Shown piece after piece: positions 1 through 12,965 of a DNA stretch of 64,000 bases. Position 1 is the first letter of the stretch. Each line of letters starts with the position of its first letter. The stretch spans positions 62,879,721 through 62,943,720 of the forward strand of contig NC_068357.1 of NCBI RefSeq assembly GCF_020536995.1. Reading direction: 5' to 3'. The notes beneath the pieces were generated by a model. That model searched no databases and had not been told where the DNA came from. It saw nothing but the letters and a program-made list of their open reading frames with translations. Source of the stretch: Dreissena polymorpha. Lineage: Eukaryota; Mollusca; Bivalvia; Myida; Dreissenidae. A program made the position numbers and the translations under genes.

Positions 1-859
1 TGTTAATAAAAAATATATATTATATTCGATATTTTACATGACTGTCTCAGTCCTCTAAGCCGAGCGGAACTGTCGTTTTATTAGGATCGGAGTTACTGTT
101 CGTGTGTCGTATGCATAGATATCGTTGCAGGAAATTAAAATGATCCGTAAAACAAAAATGTCGACATAATCGCCTAACCAAGCAGTTTTTCACTTTTATT
201 TTAAAATTCAAAGAGACATAATTCTGGACTTATGGTCCGATATTGCTCATATAGAGTTTGGGTTGGGTCCTCTTTGATAAAAAACTGTGAAAGTTTGAGA
301 ACAATCGGATGAAAATTTTTAACAAGGATTTCAAGATTCCTCAACTTCTAAGGAAGATAACTATGGACGTAATGGTCGGATGGTGCTAAAGGGCCCATAC
401 CACCTGGATAGTAATACGTGTCGCGCTTCGCGCTCTCTATGTGGTTCTTAAAAAAAATCCGAGGAGTGCTTGACTCTAGGGAAACGGGTTGCTGGGACAC
501 AGCTCCTCCTTGATAAGCGGCTGTTTCCTTTATCGCAACTCATTGTTACAATCAATAATACGTGTCGTGCTTCGCGCTCTATATGTGGTAGGAATAGGCC
601 TATGATAGGCAACCATAAACATATATGGATAATAGATGTGTTGTTTGCATTTATTTGTTAATATAACACGTGAATTTTTAGTAGATATTTAAGAGATGTA
701 AGAAATTTTAATTAACGTTGTCACCACGTTGCATCCATTAATTTTAATAAAAATGTCCAATTTTATTAAAATTGATTTTAAAATGTCTAAATAAAATAGA
801 GTTCATTATATTTATTAACCTGACGGAAAAAATCATTAGCTGCCGAACTGTTCCGTTCG
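1..859. other. Intergenic, no gene seen
   Basis: AT-rich sequence without a convincing coding exon. It contains two copies of a short direct repeat with the core 'cgcttcgcgctct', at about 412-445 and 556-588, roughly 144 bp apart. The short open frame at 470-661 overlaps one copy and has no recognisable product. Confidence 0.5.
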
Positions 860-950
860 TGCCGGAACCCGGGATTGAGCCGGGGGGCCTTTAGATGACT
901 GTTGCGTAAACTACCTCAGTCGAACGCTCTCCCAACTGAGCTATTCCGGC
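860..950 (-). tRNA. tRNA-Phe-like sequence with ~17-nt insert, probably a pseudogene
   Basis: Read on the minus strand, the sequence opens 'gccggaatagctcag' and ends 'cccgggttccggc' with discriminator A, so the 7-bp acceptor stem and the D arm (GCTC/GAGC) pair well. The layout and the bases after the anticodon region ('tctaaagg') match eukaryotic tRNA-Phe. About 17 extra nucleotides lie in the anticodon loop, where a tRNA intron would sit, and 'gactg/cagtc' inside it can pair. The T loop reads 'ctcaatc' instead of TTCGATC, so the B box carries two changes, and the anticodon stem has one C-T mismatch. I see no intact GAA anticodon. A decayed tRNA or tRNA-derived repeat is more likely than a working gene. 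Confidence 0.55.
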
Positions 951-1730
951 TGACATTCACTTATGTAGTGCTTTTTGGTGAAGTTGTGTATAGCAACCGT
1001 TATTATATGTCTATTAATAAACGAATTACATTGTGCATTTTCGTACCACTACGCCTTCCAATAAACTTGCTTGCGCGACAGGTCGTCAAATATCGTACTA
1101 CATGGATTCTCCACTAAATAAGCAAATTAGAAAAACCACAAAATAAATATATTTGATTATGCTTTTTTTATACAAAACATCATTTGTTTTTATACAAAAC
1201 CAGAAAGTTTCGCGTATTTGCCCAGTCCCTGTAATCTTTTCCCTGTGATCAGTTGTAGATCAGTTATTAATTAAAACAATTAGCTTTGCATTATTGGAAA
1301 TAAATGTAATAAATGTAATAGGTACAAATGCAGTACTTATTTACACTAAGTTACACCAAAAATCACCACCATGCAAGATATTCTTAAAACAAAAATATAT
1401 ACATTGATCCGTAAAATAACTTCTTCTCCCACAAGCGAAAAAAAATGCATTACATACTAGTCGCCGCCCTCCAGGGCGACGCCAATCAGTATCCGTCCAT
1501 TTACAGACAGCACAAAATTGTTTAAAAAAACACCAATGCATATAATGGCTTCACCGTATAGTTCAGTCACACCAATATAGTCATTTTTGTGAACAATGAA
1601 TATATAGAAAGGAAGTCGGTTCATTAACCCCTCAAGAAACACTGCATTAATCAACTCAAGGAAGTATGTGTATGTATACAACGTTCATTGTGTATTCGGT
1701 TGTTTTTAACAACATATTTTCTAGTACTGT
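951..1730. other. Intergenic, no gene supported
   Basis: No exon with convincing splice signals is seen. A minus-strand open stretch at 1457-1681 encodes 74 residues without a recognised domain. A small GC palindrome, 'gtcgcc' to 'ggcgac', lies near 1461-1482. Confidence 0.4.
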
Positions 1731-2470
1731 TGCCCGAACAACACCATAACCACCATAACGACGAATTACAATTTTATTGACGGTTTATTTGAATGTAACA
1801 ACAATAATGTGAGATTGAAATTGAAGTTTAACCTAACCACGTGTGCTTTATTTACATAATCTGTGAACAACGAATAAGAAACGGAAAGTGATACTATAAA
1901 TCTTCTAGACGTTAGCGTTGCAATTGATAGTCGAGAAGGTATAAATTCTTCTAAGCGTTCATTGAATAGAAATAATATAAATAATTGGATTAATCAAACA
2001 TTCAATACATCGCTCGCTGGGTCGGCCATAAGTTCGGTCTGTCATTTTGTCAGCCGGTAGGTCAAATCAATCAATCAATAAAATAATTAATTAATCAATC
2101 ACTCCTTTTTTTACTTTATATTTATGTCATCAATGGTTTCCGTTTCGTTTTTAAACAAACTTTCGAAATGAATTATTGATTTTAAACGAGTAGCATAAAG
2201 AAATTATTTTCTTCCAAATACGTAGCATTAGGACTCTTATGAAATTATCCACGTTATACTACTGACAAAAGTATGTTACTATTTTATCATGTAACAAACA
2301 CACGTGGATTAATATAATACTCATTTAGCTACGTGCGATGTTAAAAGCAAACCAAATTTCGGGTACTCTATTCTCTTTTCTGGCATTCTGTTGATAATCC
2401 AGTGCAGGGGTTCAAGTAAGATGATTTTCGATAAACGCAAGCAAATCAAATTGCAACTACTACTTCTTCG
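1731..2470 (+). repeat. Direct duplication, copy 1 (contains decayed exon)
   Basis: This segment aligns over its length with 2593-3400 on the same strand. Shared landmarks in order are 'cataacca', 'agtttaa', 'cagaaacgga/aagaaacgga', a TCAA-repeat block, 'acacgtggattaat' against 'acacgcggattaat', and 'gttaaaagcaaaccaaat'. In this copy the equivalent of the exon at 2733-2852 has lost its reading frame, with an early stop and internal deletions, so only the second copy can be coding. The divergence looks old. Confidence 0.7.
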
Positions 2471-2592
2471 GCATACGTATCATACCATTGGAAATTAAGA
2501 AATCGTTTAAGGGCGGGTGTCCATACCTCACACTTGGACTAATTCATAAAACATTGAAGTGTTAATAGAATTTATTTTATATAGCACATATG

Positions 2593-3400
2593 AACTTTTG
2601 CCCAAAAAACATCATAACCAACTTTTCGACCAATTCTATTTCGACTTTTTCTATGACTGTTGATTTAAATGTAACTACAATAATTTTAAGTAAACGTTGA
2701 AGTTTAATCTAACGACTTGTCTGTCTTTACAGAAACTTTGCACAACTCATCAGAAACGGAAAACGATTTTCTTCGAACTGATAATCAACAATCGTTTGGC
2801 CCTGATCTTAAAAATCTTCGTGATGGCGACGTTGCAAGATATAGTCGAACAGGTATTAGCACTTCAAAGCGTATTTTGAATTGAAATGAAATTCATGTAT
2901 ACATAAATCATTCCTTCGATAGATCGATAATTTGGTCGGTTGGTCAATCAATCAATCGATCGATCGATCGATCAATCAATCAATCAATAGATTAACTTAT
3001 TTTAATTTTCTTTCATAAAGTGTATCCATGTTTTAAAGAAAACTTTCGTAACGAATACTGAGTCTAATAAAAGAAACATGCAGCAATTATTGTTTTCTAA
3101 AACATACGATAATGCCGATGATGAAATTATCCAATTTATTCAACTGAAGTATTGGTTTTCAAGGCGATAATGAAAGGTTTGAAAAACAGCGTTATGTTCT
3201 TGTCATTAAAAGGACATTTAGCATACACACGCGGATTAATACGATACTTATTTAGCTACTTTAAATAACACGCGTTGTTAAAAGCAAACCAAATCTCGGG
3301 TATTGCATTCACGTTTTGGCATCCTGCCATTGACTTAGTGCAAGGGATTTAAATAAGCATATTTTGATAAACTTTAGCAATTCAAAAAGCAACTTCTATC
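2593..3400 (+). repeat. Direct duplication, copy 2 (contains open exon)
   Basis: Second copy of the segment at 1731-2470. It keeps an open 120-nt exon bounded by a consensus-like acceptor and a GT donor, assigned below to the IRG GTPase gene. A TCAA/TCGA microsatellite at about 2945-2992 is present in shorter form in copy 1. Confidence 0.7.
2733..2852 (+). CDS. IRG gene, upstream linker exon
   Basis: The acceptor 'tctttacag' precedes and the donor 'gtatta' follows a 120-nt stretch with one open frame of 39 full codons (ETENDFLRTDNQQSF in its middle). The other two frames contain stops. Its outgoing phase fits the next exon at 5817. It has no recognisable domain. Confidence 0.6.
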
Positions 3401-4015
3401 ACTCAGTTAGCTGGTACAAAATGATTGATTTTTTAAGTCATAATGGTCGACCTTTAGCGTCTATGTTTCGCCCAATTAGAAAATCACGCTTTACATGCAC
3501 CGGTAAACATACAATTTCAAAGTTATTATAGTTACATTTTCTGTTTTATTAAAATCTTAGAGAGTAAAATTGTACATTCGAATTTTATTTTTTAAATAAA
3601 AAATGTAGATCGAAAAACGATTGTTTTGTTGTAGCACTCTTTAACATGAAATGAATTGCGTCGACAAAACCCCAGGTTTGTTCATGTTTGTGCGTCTGTC
3701 GTTTGTGTCTTGTATCTTGCATTTGTAGTCTTTGTCACTGTTTTGCAATGAATAATGGGCCGAATTGAATAACATATTTTTTCTTCTGCTGATGCAATTG
3801 AAATTTTATTTTGTATGTTTACGTATGATCATCATCATAATTATCATCATTATTTTTTTTCCAGCACAATTTATTTCAAGATTGCATACAAGAGTACACA
3901 CTCAATATGAATTATAAAAATAATGTTTTGCAATCAGACACAGCAAAACATTAACAGAAAATATGCGATACATCCAACACATGTCTTAAGATAAATATAA
4001 GAGTAATGTATATGT

Positions 4016-4080
<65 letters not shown>

Positions 4081-7000
4081 CACAATACATAGCATATAAA
4101 TTAGTACAGTATCTTGTACAATTTACTATTACATGTAATTTTGTGTTGAAAAAATACATTTTTAGGAAGTACTAAAACTACAAAAATCTTCATCAATGAT
4201 CAAATTTAAATTAGGAATCCTTTACATTTTGATGGCTGTAAATGGGGAGACCATATTGAAGATTAATATCATCGTTTTTTGTTGTTGTTGATTTCCTGTA
4301 CATACACAATGTCTGAAATCATAGAATTATTATGTCTTCAAAGACCAGGTTTATGAGAAAAATTATGAAAGTTAAACTTAAATTATGATGGAGTGATCAG
4401 ATTGAAGACTTCAATTCCAGTTGATTAGTTATACGCCACGTTTATTTATTTTTTTGACTGGGTTTGTTCTCGAAAGGGATCTACACGATTATAGCCTTTA
4501 AAAAATCTAAAATTGTATTTCGAGCATTAGGGTTATTGATCTTTTTATAACTAAAGTAATCTAATACAGGATCTATTACTAAGTTAAAATCACCACTTAT
4601 AATGAAGGCTTCATTTTCAAATCTTTCTATAACTTCAAAGATATCTGTAAAAAGGAAGGTGAGTCAGTATTTTGCCCGTATAAAGTAAGAATTGTAAAGC
4701 GATTTCCATTAAAAAAATGTCAAGGGCATGAAAGTTATCATTCCAATAAGCACCATAATTGTAAATGTTATAATCAGTGCATTAGATATGAAAATACCTG
4801 TTTCACCAGAATAAGATGAACAATAGCTAAAACAATATTCACATACCCTCCCTCCTCATTCTGAATAAATGGAACTGTACATGTCAGGAATGAAATGAGT
4901 GTCCTGCAGACAATATATATTCGCATTTAATTATTTAAAGTAATTAAAATAATTAAAATCCTTTCGCCTCTTAAATTTCCCACTTAATCAACTGCTCTTT
5001 AAGGAGACAATTTTCAGATCACTAGTCATTTGGCAAAAGAAATTTTGATAACAATTAAGTATTTTTTCAATAAAGTGCAACCGCGAGTTTGAACGGTTAG
5101 AAAAATGTCGGTGTGGGGACTTCATATTACAAACGCGCGGTTTCACTTTACTGAAACAAACAACTTATGTGTTTAAAAAGATCATGATACCTATAGAAAA
5201 CTCTTACGAATGAGCGGGCTCTCTACTTTATCCAATTAAAAATGATGAAATATTTAAAAAGAGATCCTTAAAAATGTTAACTGGGTCGCGCTTTATTCTC
5301 CCAACACAGATCCGAAAAAGTCACGTGGTATAGGTACCGTGTTATATTGGCATATTTAAATATCCGGCAGCGTAACAAAACTATGTTAAAACATTTTATT
5401 TTACAAATATTATCATAAAATGCCCCGTCAGAAATTAGTTTAATGATCCGTTTTTTAATGTTTCGACTAACGGTGATGGCGACATCGTTGATGACGTAAA
5501 TTACGTAGACATATTATATGTACTGAGTGCAACCACCGCCATAGATCCAAGTAAACTGTTCGCTAGTTAATCATAAAAATAGAATCAATTAGTATAACTT
5601 AACCTCTGTTTGTAACATCAAAGGTACCTGTTTTAAGCTTTATTACCGCGTATATTCATAACTAGAACGGTCAATGCAAAATATTGCGGTCTTATATCAT
5701 TTCAACGGATGCCTACATTTTGCGAATAAATATATCACTACAATTAAATTAATAGCTCGAGAACAAAAACTTTTGTTAAATCATGTAATTTACTATTTAA
5801 TTATTATATTGTGCAGTTCCCGAAGGTGATCAACGAAAGGAAAAAGACGAACACGAAGCTTTGACAGTAAGTGTCTATGTTATAAAAAAAATCCATACTT
5901 AAAGTAATACCATTTGTAATTCGACTTTAAATTATATTATTGCCGTTAAGTTATTTTTCCAAACTTGTAACCCAAAGTCCTGATCATTATTTCTTTGATA
6001 TTCCGGTTTTTGTATTGGGCTCTGCCATCTTTGAAATAGCCTCCCCTTTTATCCGGAATCGTTGCTTGTAGTGTCAAAACAAGTAGGTAAGTTACACGAA
6101 GTCAGAATTGTGACACAACAATAAACTCAGTAATATTGCCCATCCTTCAGATACAGATGTACACAGTAGGTATCGTACACGGAGGCTACATGGTGCTAGC
6201 GTTCCATGATCGTCTACTGTCAAATAATGTCATAACACAAACACGAGTATTATTGTATAGCCGGCGGTGACATTGCGGCGACCCTCTTTGGTACTACGTT
6301 GGTCCGCGGCTTTTAAGTTTCATAAACTCTTGTATCAGGTTAATGTGCAAGTATGCATATAACTTTAATTTTTTTAAACTATAAATGAAAACGTGTAAAG
6401 GAGTACTTAGTAAACACGCTGAACACGTACTGAGAATTGTGAATAATAAACAAAAGCACAAATTGGGTCTCCCTGAAAATGAGCTGAGCTGTGAAATACT
6501 GTCTCTCTTTCTAAAAGTCAGCCCCACGTGATTCACATCTTTAATGATCATTTCACATACAATATACCCAAATGTTGATCAAGTGCAGCAATAAGCATGT
6601 GCATATTGAATATCTGCTGCCTTAGAGCATTTCCAATCGAATATCTTTAAAATGAAATGTTGTTTTATAATAATCAGAACGATGTTAATGCCTTTATTTC
6701 AAACAGTACTTACATAAAAATACTAACATAGCGAGCTTTGTCACCAACGTGTTTTATGTTTTTGTCAAAGGCAATTACCTAACAAAAGTGTCTTGCACTG
6801 CAATACTTAATGACAATTTCAGTTTTAATATAACAACTGTTATGTGGATCATTTTTTTACCGATGTGTTAAATCGCAAATGTTTCTGGATCATGGGATGA
6901 TGCAACATGATTAGCATATCAAAATGTCATGGTGATGATACATATTGAGTTTGCATAACATTGCTTTAGAAATTATAAAGTTTCAGTAGTTTCACGGGCA

Positions 7001-9137
7001 TACACTGTATGGGAATATATCGACCAAGCAAAATAGTGATTCAATATAAAACATCCGCGTTATTTTCGTATCAACCCTTGAATAGCAAATGTTCTGATAC
7101 GTCAATACAATCAACACGGAATCATGTTAAATATAATAAATTTGACATACATTTAAATCAAATCATAACAAATGTAACATGTTGCTGTTGTTAAAAATCT
7201 TAAAGCTATCATTCGCCTCGGTCAGCATCCATTTGGCACCTATCCTGCGGCGCTTATCAAACCGACCGACAAATAGAGTTACTAAATCTAAATATTTATA
7301 AACGTCGTTATCCGCAAGTAAAGAATTGAATAGTATTAATTATCTTTTGATTAGTCTTCCACTATTTATCTAAGATACGTTTTTCTTAAGTTAAGTAACA
7401 GTTATCTTTTATTCAGCTCACTACGATTCCACGTTTACAAGTCTAAGTATCAGTTATCCTAGATCGTTGTCTAAGTGTCAAATATGAGTTATCTACAATT
7501 ATGTCAGTCACTTCATACAGATTTTTCCTTCATGTGTCCAAATTGTTCTCAAGGTCATTTATTTAAATAATTGTTTATGAATGACCGAAATAATACTGAA
7601 GCTCCAAATGACAATAATTACCTTTTCATATTGTTGATGTGATGATGTTATTCAGAATTTTGAAAAAATGGTGTCGTACTTGATAAAACTATCAAAATGG
7701 TTGGCAAAGACTTTTATCGCAACATGTGTGAATAGAATAGTGTTATTTGTAATGAAGCCAATCGTTATTATCCATTGGAAAAGTAAAACTAATCTAAGAC
7801 CATTTACATATATTAATATATAAATTATTATAACACGTGATTTATAAATCAAATAAAAATAAGGGTTTTCGTTTCAACATTTAGATCCGCACCTACGTTG
7901 TAACAAAATTATAAAAATTATTAAACTTTATAGCACAAAGTTATCACAATATGCAAATAATTACTGACATAATGTTTATCTCGATTTGCAGACCAGTATA
8001 GTGCAGTATTTAAAGGGGTTTGAAGATGGATACCATCAACATGGTATTGAAAGGGTATATTCACTTTTAAAAAATGATATCGGCAAATGGAAATCCGTTC
8101 CTCTGAGGATATTAGTTACCGGCGAAGCAGGGGTTGGAAAATCATCCTTCATCAACGCAATGCTCGGGCTCAAACCACGGGATGACGGTGCTGCCGAGGT
8201 TGGTGTTATCGAAACAACTACAGACAAAAAAGAGTACAAACATCCCCAGTATCAAAACTTTGTGCTGGTCGACTGTCCCGGAGTTGGAACCCCAAAGTGG
8301 CCAAAGGAAACATATTTGAAGTCTCTTAACTTACAGAATTGTGACTTCGTTATAATCATTTCTGGTTCACGTTTCAAAGAAAATGATGCATGGCTTGCGA
8401 CCGAAACAATGAAAGCAAAAAAGAAGTTTTATTTTGTTAGATCGAAAATTGATCAAGACATTCATTCCGAGTCAGAAAATGGTCTGAAGAGCAGCGAAGT
8501 AGTGACAAAGGTCGAAAATTACTGTAAACAAGAGCTAAGCAAACTTGAATTTAAAAATGCTGATGTTTTTATAATAAGTAGCAGATTTAAATTGCGTGAG
8601 CAATTTCATTTGAAGCGGTTGATTAACACATTACTTACAGACATTCCGACCCTTAAAAGGGATGCATTGATTTTATCCATTTCGTTGACGATAGAGCCTG
8701 TGCTTTACGAAAAAAAGACGATTTTGCTGGAAAGAATATGCAAGATAGCTTCGACTGCAGCTCGTCGAATATTTTCTAAAACGAATGGTTTGAGAATATT
8801 GCATGCAGAGATTGAGTTTTATCAAGAACAATTGGGTGTAAACGAAGAGAGGTTGATAGGTTTTGCCCGTCAGATCGACATGACGATTGATGCCTTTAAA
8901 AAACAAATTGATCTTCGGTCTTCAATAATTTTGAATGATCCTCTTCAATTTAGAGAATTTTGTTTGCGCAACACGCTGTCAAGAAAAGATATACATGAAA
9001 ATGATCATCGTTCGACGTTAGAAAAATTCTTTTCGAGGAAGAATTTCAATAGGTTTTGTTATGCGTTGTACGATTTATTAATGATGTGCTTTGAGGAGGC
9101 CCTTAGGATTCTAAAATTGATATCAACGAAATATTAG
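2733..9137 (+). CDS. Immunity-related (IRG/IIGP-type) GTPase, 5' end not seen
   Basis: Three exons join in matching phase: 2733-2852 (enters with 2 nt, leaves with 1), 5817-5866 (enters with 2, leaves phase 0) and 7992-9137 (phase 0 to a TAG stop). The last exon carries the whole GTPase domain. It has a P-loop GEAGVGKSS, a switch-I threonine pair in VIETT, G3 DCPG followed by VGTPKWP, and a G4 region KKFYFVRSKIDQDI. FYFVRxKxD and the helical C-terminus are typical of IRG proteins, which act in cell-autonomous immunity at membranes. The upstream exons encode a polar, acidic linker (SSETENDFL; PEGDQRKEKDEHEAL) with no known domain. An upstream exon must exist, because 2733 starts in mid-codon; I could not find it. 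Family assignment is firm, the 5' exons are inferred from splice sites only. Confidence 0.82.
4017..4080. repeat. (TA)n microsatellite with palindromic ends
   Basis: About 27 TA dinucleotides are flanked by 'tagtttata' on the left and 'tataaacta' on the right, so the whole tract is one perfect palindrome able to form a cruciform. Confidence 0.9.
4440..4940 (-). mobile_element. LINE endonuclease fragment (L1/Tx1-like)
   Basis: On the minus strand the translation contains GNRFTILTLYGQNTDSPSF and, after a frame change, IISGDFNLVIDPVLDYF and KKINNPNAR. This is the apurinic-type endonuclease signature (SGDFN, then the D-rich NP.LD block) of L1/Tx1-group LINEs. Only the middle of the endonuclease is present, no reverse transcriptase is seen, and stops interrupt it. 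It is a dead fragment inside the first visible intron of the IRG gene. Confidence 0.75.
5817..5866 (+). CDS. IRG gene, second linker exon (50 nt)
   Basis: The acceptor 'attgtgcag' and the strong donor 'gtaagt' bound a 50-nt exon. With the incoming G it encodes V then PEGDQRKEKDEHEALT, a charged linker. Both phases agree with the neighbouring exons. The flanking 5867-7991 is intron with no further feature recognised. Confidence 0.65.
7992..9137 (+). CDS. IRG gene, terminal exon with entire GTPase domain
   Basis: Preceded by the acceptor 'gatttgcag'; 381 codons to TAG. An in-frame ATG at 7986 lies inside the intron before the splice site, so it need not be the start. From the exon start, the P-loop is at about residues 44-52, DCPG at about 94-97 and RSKID at about 150. 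The second half is mostly helical, with repeated lysine/isoleucine-rich stretches and no membrane segment. Intron-poor GTPase exons are usual in this family. Confidence 0.88.
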   Translation, partial: TSIVQYLKGFEDGYHQHGIERVYSLLKNDIGKWKSVPLRILVTGEAGVGKSSFINAMLGLKPRDDGAAEVGVIETTTDKKEYKHPQYQNFVLVDCPGVGTPKWPKETYLKSLNLQNCDFVIIISGSRFKENDAWLATETMKAKKKFYFVRSKIDQDIHSESENGLKSSEVVTKVENYCKQELSKLEFKNADVFIISSRFKLREQFHLKRLINTLLTDIPTLKRDALILSISLTIEPVLYEKKTILLERICKIASTAARRIFSKTNGLRILHAEIEFYQEQLGVNEERLIGFARQIDMTIDAFKKQIDLRSSIILNDPLQFREFCLRNTLSRKDIHENDHRSTLEKFFSRKNFNRFCYALYDLLMMCFEEALRILKLISTKY

Positions 9138-12100
9138 TGTCAAAAATACTTCATACACATTCTGAGAATTACACTGAATTATATCTTCATACTTCATAGT
9201 ATCATCTTTGCTAGCTAAAGATTTGAAAAGTGAAAACTAGGACAAATCATTTTCTTGTAATACATGCTCTTCCAATACATGTTGATGCAAATCATGTAAA
9301 AGTATAAAATAAGATACTGTAATCTGGTTCCATGTTTATAATGACAATCAATGTACAAATGCGTTTAATGAAATGTGGATTCCTAATTAAACTTATAATC
9401 AAATAATATATGTATATTTTAACAATAATAACCGCAAGCGCAAGGTATATACAGCCTGGCATAAAATGTACAGGCCTGAAAAAGTTCAAAACGAGCGTAA
9501 TGGAAAGAAAATGTTTGGATTGCTCATAGTTTTTAACGAGTTCGTTAAATAATTATTTCATCACACATTACCGAATATACTTCCTAATCTTCAGCTGGCA
9601 TTAGCAAAACTGTTCATACATCTGTTGAGGAAGATAATTATAAACAGCATATCGCGATCGCATATTGTACGTGCGACAATTGAAACGTATATCATCCACA
9701 TCAATTATGCATTCATTAATATAGTACAAATATGTTTAATATACATATATGTTTTGAATGTGTTGTTAATTTGTATCCATATGAGTTGATACCACATATA
9801 CCGCTGTGATATAATTATGTTAACTAATTAAAGTTACTGTAGTTTAAAGTAGTTTTTGTAAACTAAGTAGCATACTTTCAAACATAGGACAAAGTGTGTC
9901 GTGAATTGAAATTTAGCTCTTCTTTCATCGAATAGTTCGAGCTATACAACTCACCCAAATGTTTCCATCGGCGCACGGCGTAATCCTCTTATCAAGGCTA
10001 ACGTTCCTCATTTCCATATCTTACAACAACAGGTATTCCGATGTAATTTCACACATGTGCTCAACGTCATTTTTTAAAGAAACTTACCAAGTTCCATAAG
10101 TCTGACTTGCAATTTAGGAGAATTTCATCGCCTTTTGTACATACACATTTGGTTTATGTCATCGTGCACCATTTCAATATCGTTGCTTTTATTTCATATA
10201 TTAAATTGAAGCTTTAAACAAGTGTGCGGGATCGTTGCGTTAGTTCATTAGCCAAGTTCCATAAATGTCACCTGTAATTAACCCCAATTATGCCCCTTTA
10301 ATATAATTCTAAAAAATTGCAAAAGTAAGAATGCAACATCTTCATATCCATAACACTAACCTTCAAGAAAATTAAGGTTAATGTTTAAATGTTACTACTT
10401 TATATCTTACTAAAAAAGTATATTTAGTACACATATTGAATAAAAACTTGTCAATAGTAATGAGCCATTATGAACATTAACCCGTCAATAGGTATAAATG
10501 TGACCAGCTTTTAGGGGATTATTTCCCATTTTTGCTTATAAAAGCCAGGGCGATGTTTGTCTCCAAGTTGAAAAAACAGGTTGAGTTTGCATGTAATAAG
10601 TACATATCACAGTAACTGCTACATATATTCAACTGAAACTTCACACATGTATTCGGAATAATTGTCAGAGGTCATCGACTACGGCACAAAGGACTGAGCT
10701 GCAATTTAGCCGAATTATGCGTCTTACAGTACACTAGTGACTTACAAAATTCGCATGCAAATATGTTTTCTACCTGACATATAGACCTGCCTTAGGCTTT
10801 TATTTCAATCCAGTTTTCTCAAGGTTAATTTCATTGGTGGGGGACAAGATAAAGGTTTGCTCGATAACTTCAGTTAGGGTGAGATATTGTGCTGACATTG
10901 TGTGTGTTGGTGGGTTACAGCTGGTATGGGATCGCATTTAGAGAATGTTACTTAAATTACAAAAATGATTTCTTGTGATATCTTTAGTTTGGGATCGAGT
11001 AAGTATGCTGTAGTTGTGTTGTTATGAGGTTTACATGCAGATCTAGGAGGTCAATGTCATTGTTACCCAAACTTGAATGAAGTTCGTATGAAGTTAGTGT
11101 GCTGTAATTTTGTGTGAAGATTTTTGACATGCCGACATTGCTTCAGGCGCACTTATTTATTTATTAATATGACCAACGTTATCTTCACATATACTATACC
11201 GCTACTACAGATATTCAAGTTCACATGTTCCTTTTAAATCAGTATATCGGGTGTGTGACAGAAAATTTACATTTTTTCTATCAAACCGGAAGATAAGTCG
11301 ATCGCACGAGCTTTGAAAAGCCCTTGGTTTGTTTTAAATGTTTTTGTATTAGATTTATTATCCTATATATTTATTACAATTATCTATGACTTATAGTTCA
11401 TGCACTATAGTTCAATCTCTTTATTTAATTACGAGTATAACCCATGAGCACGGTTCCCAAATAGTTATTATTGAAAACAGTAATACTGGTGTTATCTGTT
11501 CTCGCATGTGGTATACAATTTGTTGATATATTGTATTATTAATATGAGTGAAGTGATATATCCTCACTTTTTCCCAAAAATGTGTAGAAGAAAGAAAGTT
11601 ATGCATGCATTCGTACTTGTTATCAATTTTTTTATCGCTCTCAGTATACATATATAGTTGATTTCAAAAAAAAAATAAGCCTTTATTATTTGCTGTATAG
11701 TGATAAACACGTAAGACTAGCACCAACATATAAAGTCTAAACATTGTGAATACTTATCATATTGATTTGAACAGTGTATATTTAATATAATAACAGTTTT
11801 GATTAGTAATAAACCTATTGATTTCATATTAATAAAAGAAGAGTCGTTATATTACCTCCAAATCCACGCTTGTGTAATCACTAATGTCGGATATTTTTAT
11901 GTCAACATATGACAACCTTGTTTGCAATAAGTCTACTGACTGAAATACTACAAATGTATCATCTGTATTACAGTGTTCATGTTCACGTTTAAGCACGTCT
12001 TTTGGCTAAGATGAATTGTGTGGACAGCTGGAACTTAGCTGAGATCACTACATGAAGAACGCTGTTGGGTGTATACTCATATGTTCGACCGATCGACTAA

Positions 12101-12597
12101 AAGAAAGCTTTGAACATCTAGTGTTGTCGATGACGTTCATCTTAGAAGCGCGTATTGGGCACGTATTTATTTTAAGGTGCACAGGTGACCGGTTATATTC
12201 ACGGAAAGCTATCTTTCCATGATGGGTTGGGTGCATAAAAAGTTCATTCACACCAACATATGGCATAGAATTTAAGCGGAAAATGACCTGTGTAAAATTA
12301 TCATTAAAAAAAAGAATTTTAATTGTGTGCACACCATTCAATGCAAACCTGTGTACGAAGTATTACCATCTGACACTTTGCAAAATTATACATAAAATGT
12401 GCGTGTGTTTTTTTTTCATATACAATCACTTTTGCAATGAATGTCGCATTTAAAGACCATTCTTCTTGGTGAGACCACCATATCGAGATTTTCGTTATAC
12501 ATTATAAAACCATATGACTATAGCTGTGGCGAAAATAACATTTCAAATTATGCTCACTTTCAATACATTAAATATATATACAACCTGGCGATGTTTT
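9138..12597. other. Intergenic, old repeats, no gene seen
   Basis: AT-rich sequence with no supported exon. Between about 9,900 and 10,750 several loosely similar blocks recur ('cacacatgt', 'agttccata', 'tgcaattta', 'attatgc'), which looks like a very old interspersed repeat. The open frames at 11,421-11,651 and 12,048-12,341 on the minus strand show no domain. Confidence 0.4.
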
Positions 12598-12965
12598 AAA
12601 GGGGCCTTTTCACGTTTTGGTAAATTGACAAAATAAAAAAAAGGTTGTCTCAGATTCGCAAATTTTAGTTTAAGTTATGATATATGTGAGAAAACAGTAA
12701 TACAGAACATTTACCATGCTCTAAAGTATCCATTACACGCATCTTTTACGATTTAAAAACCTGAAAATTATAAAGCGTTGCAACGCGAAACGATTGAATA
12801 ATTTGGTGAGGTCTGTTGTTGTCGTAATATTTTGTGAAACTACGAGGATTGCTTATATAAAGTATAAAATACCGCATTCATTGTATGAGCACGGATGACC
12901 GAGTGGTCAAAGCGGTAGACTTTTACACCAGGACTCCAGGGGTCAGCTGTTGGAGCCCAGTAGAA
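12598..12965 (+). repeat. Interspersed repeat ending in a tRNA-like region
   Basis: It begins 'aaaggggccttttcacg' and closes with a tRNA-like segment at about 12,893-12,965. That segment has an A-box-like 'tgaccgagtggtcaaagcgg' of the Ser/Leu tRNA type and a weak B box 'gttggagccc'. I recall the same composite arrangement as a common bivalve repeat, but cannot check copy number. The tRNA part has decayed and is not a tRNA gene. Confidence 0.55.

Noticed and set aside
7986-7991. ATG at 7,986 as the true start of the IRG protein
   Set aside because: It overlaps a clean acceptor, and two upstream exons fit in phase, so a spliced start is preferred; not excluded.
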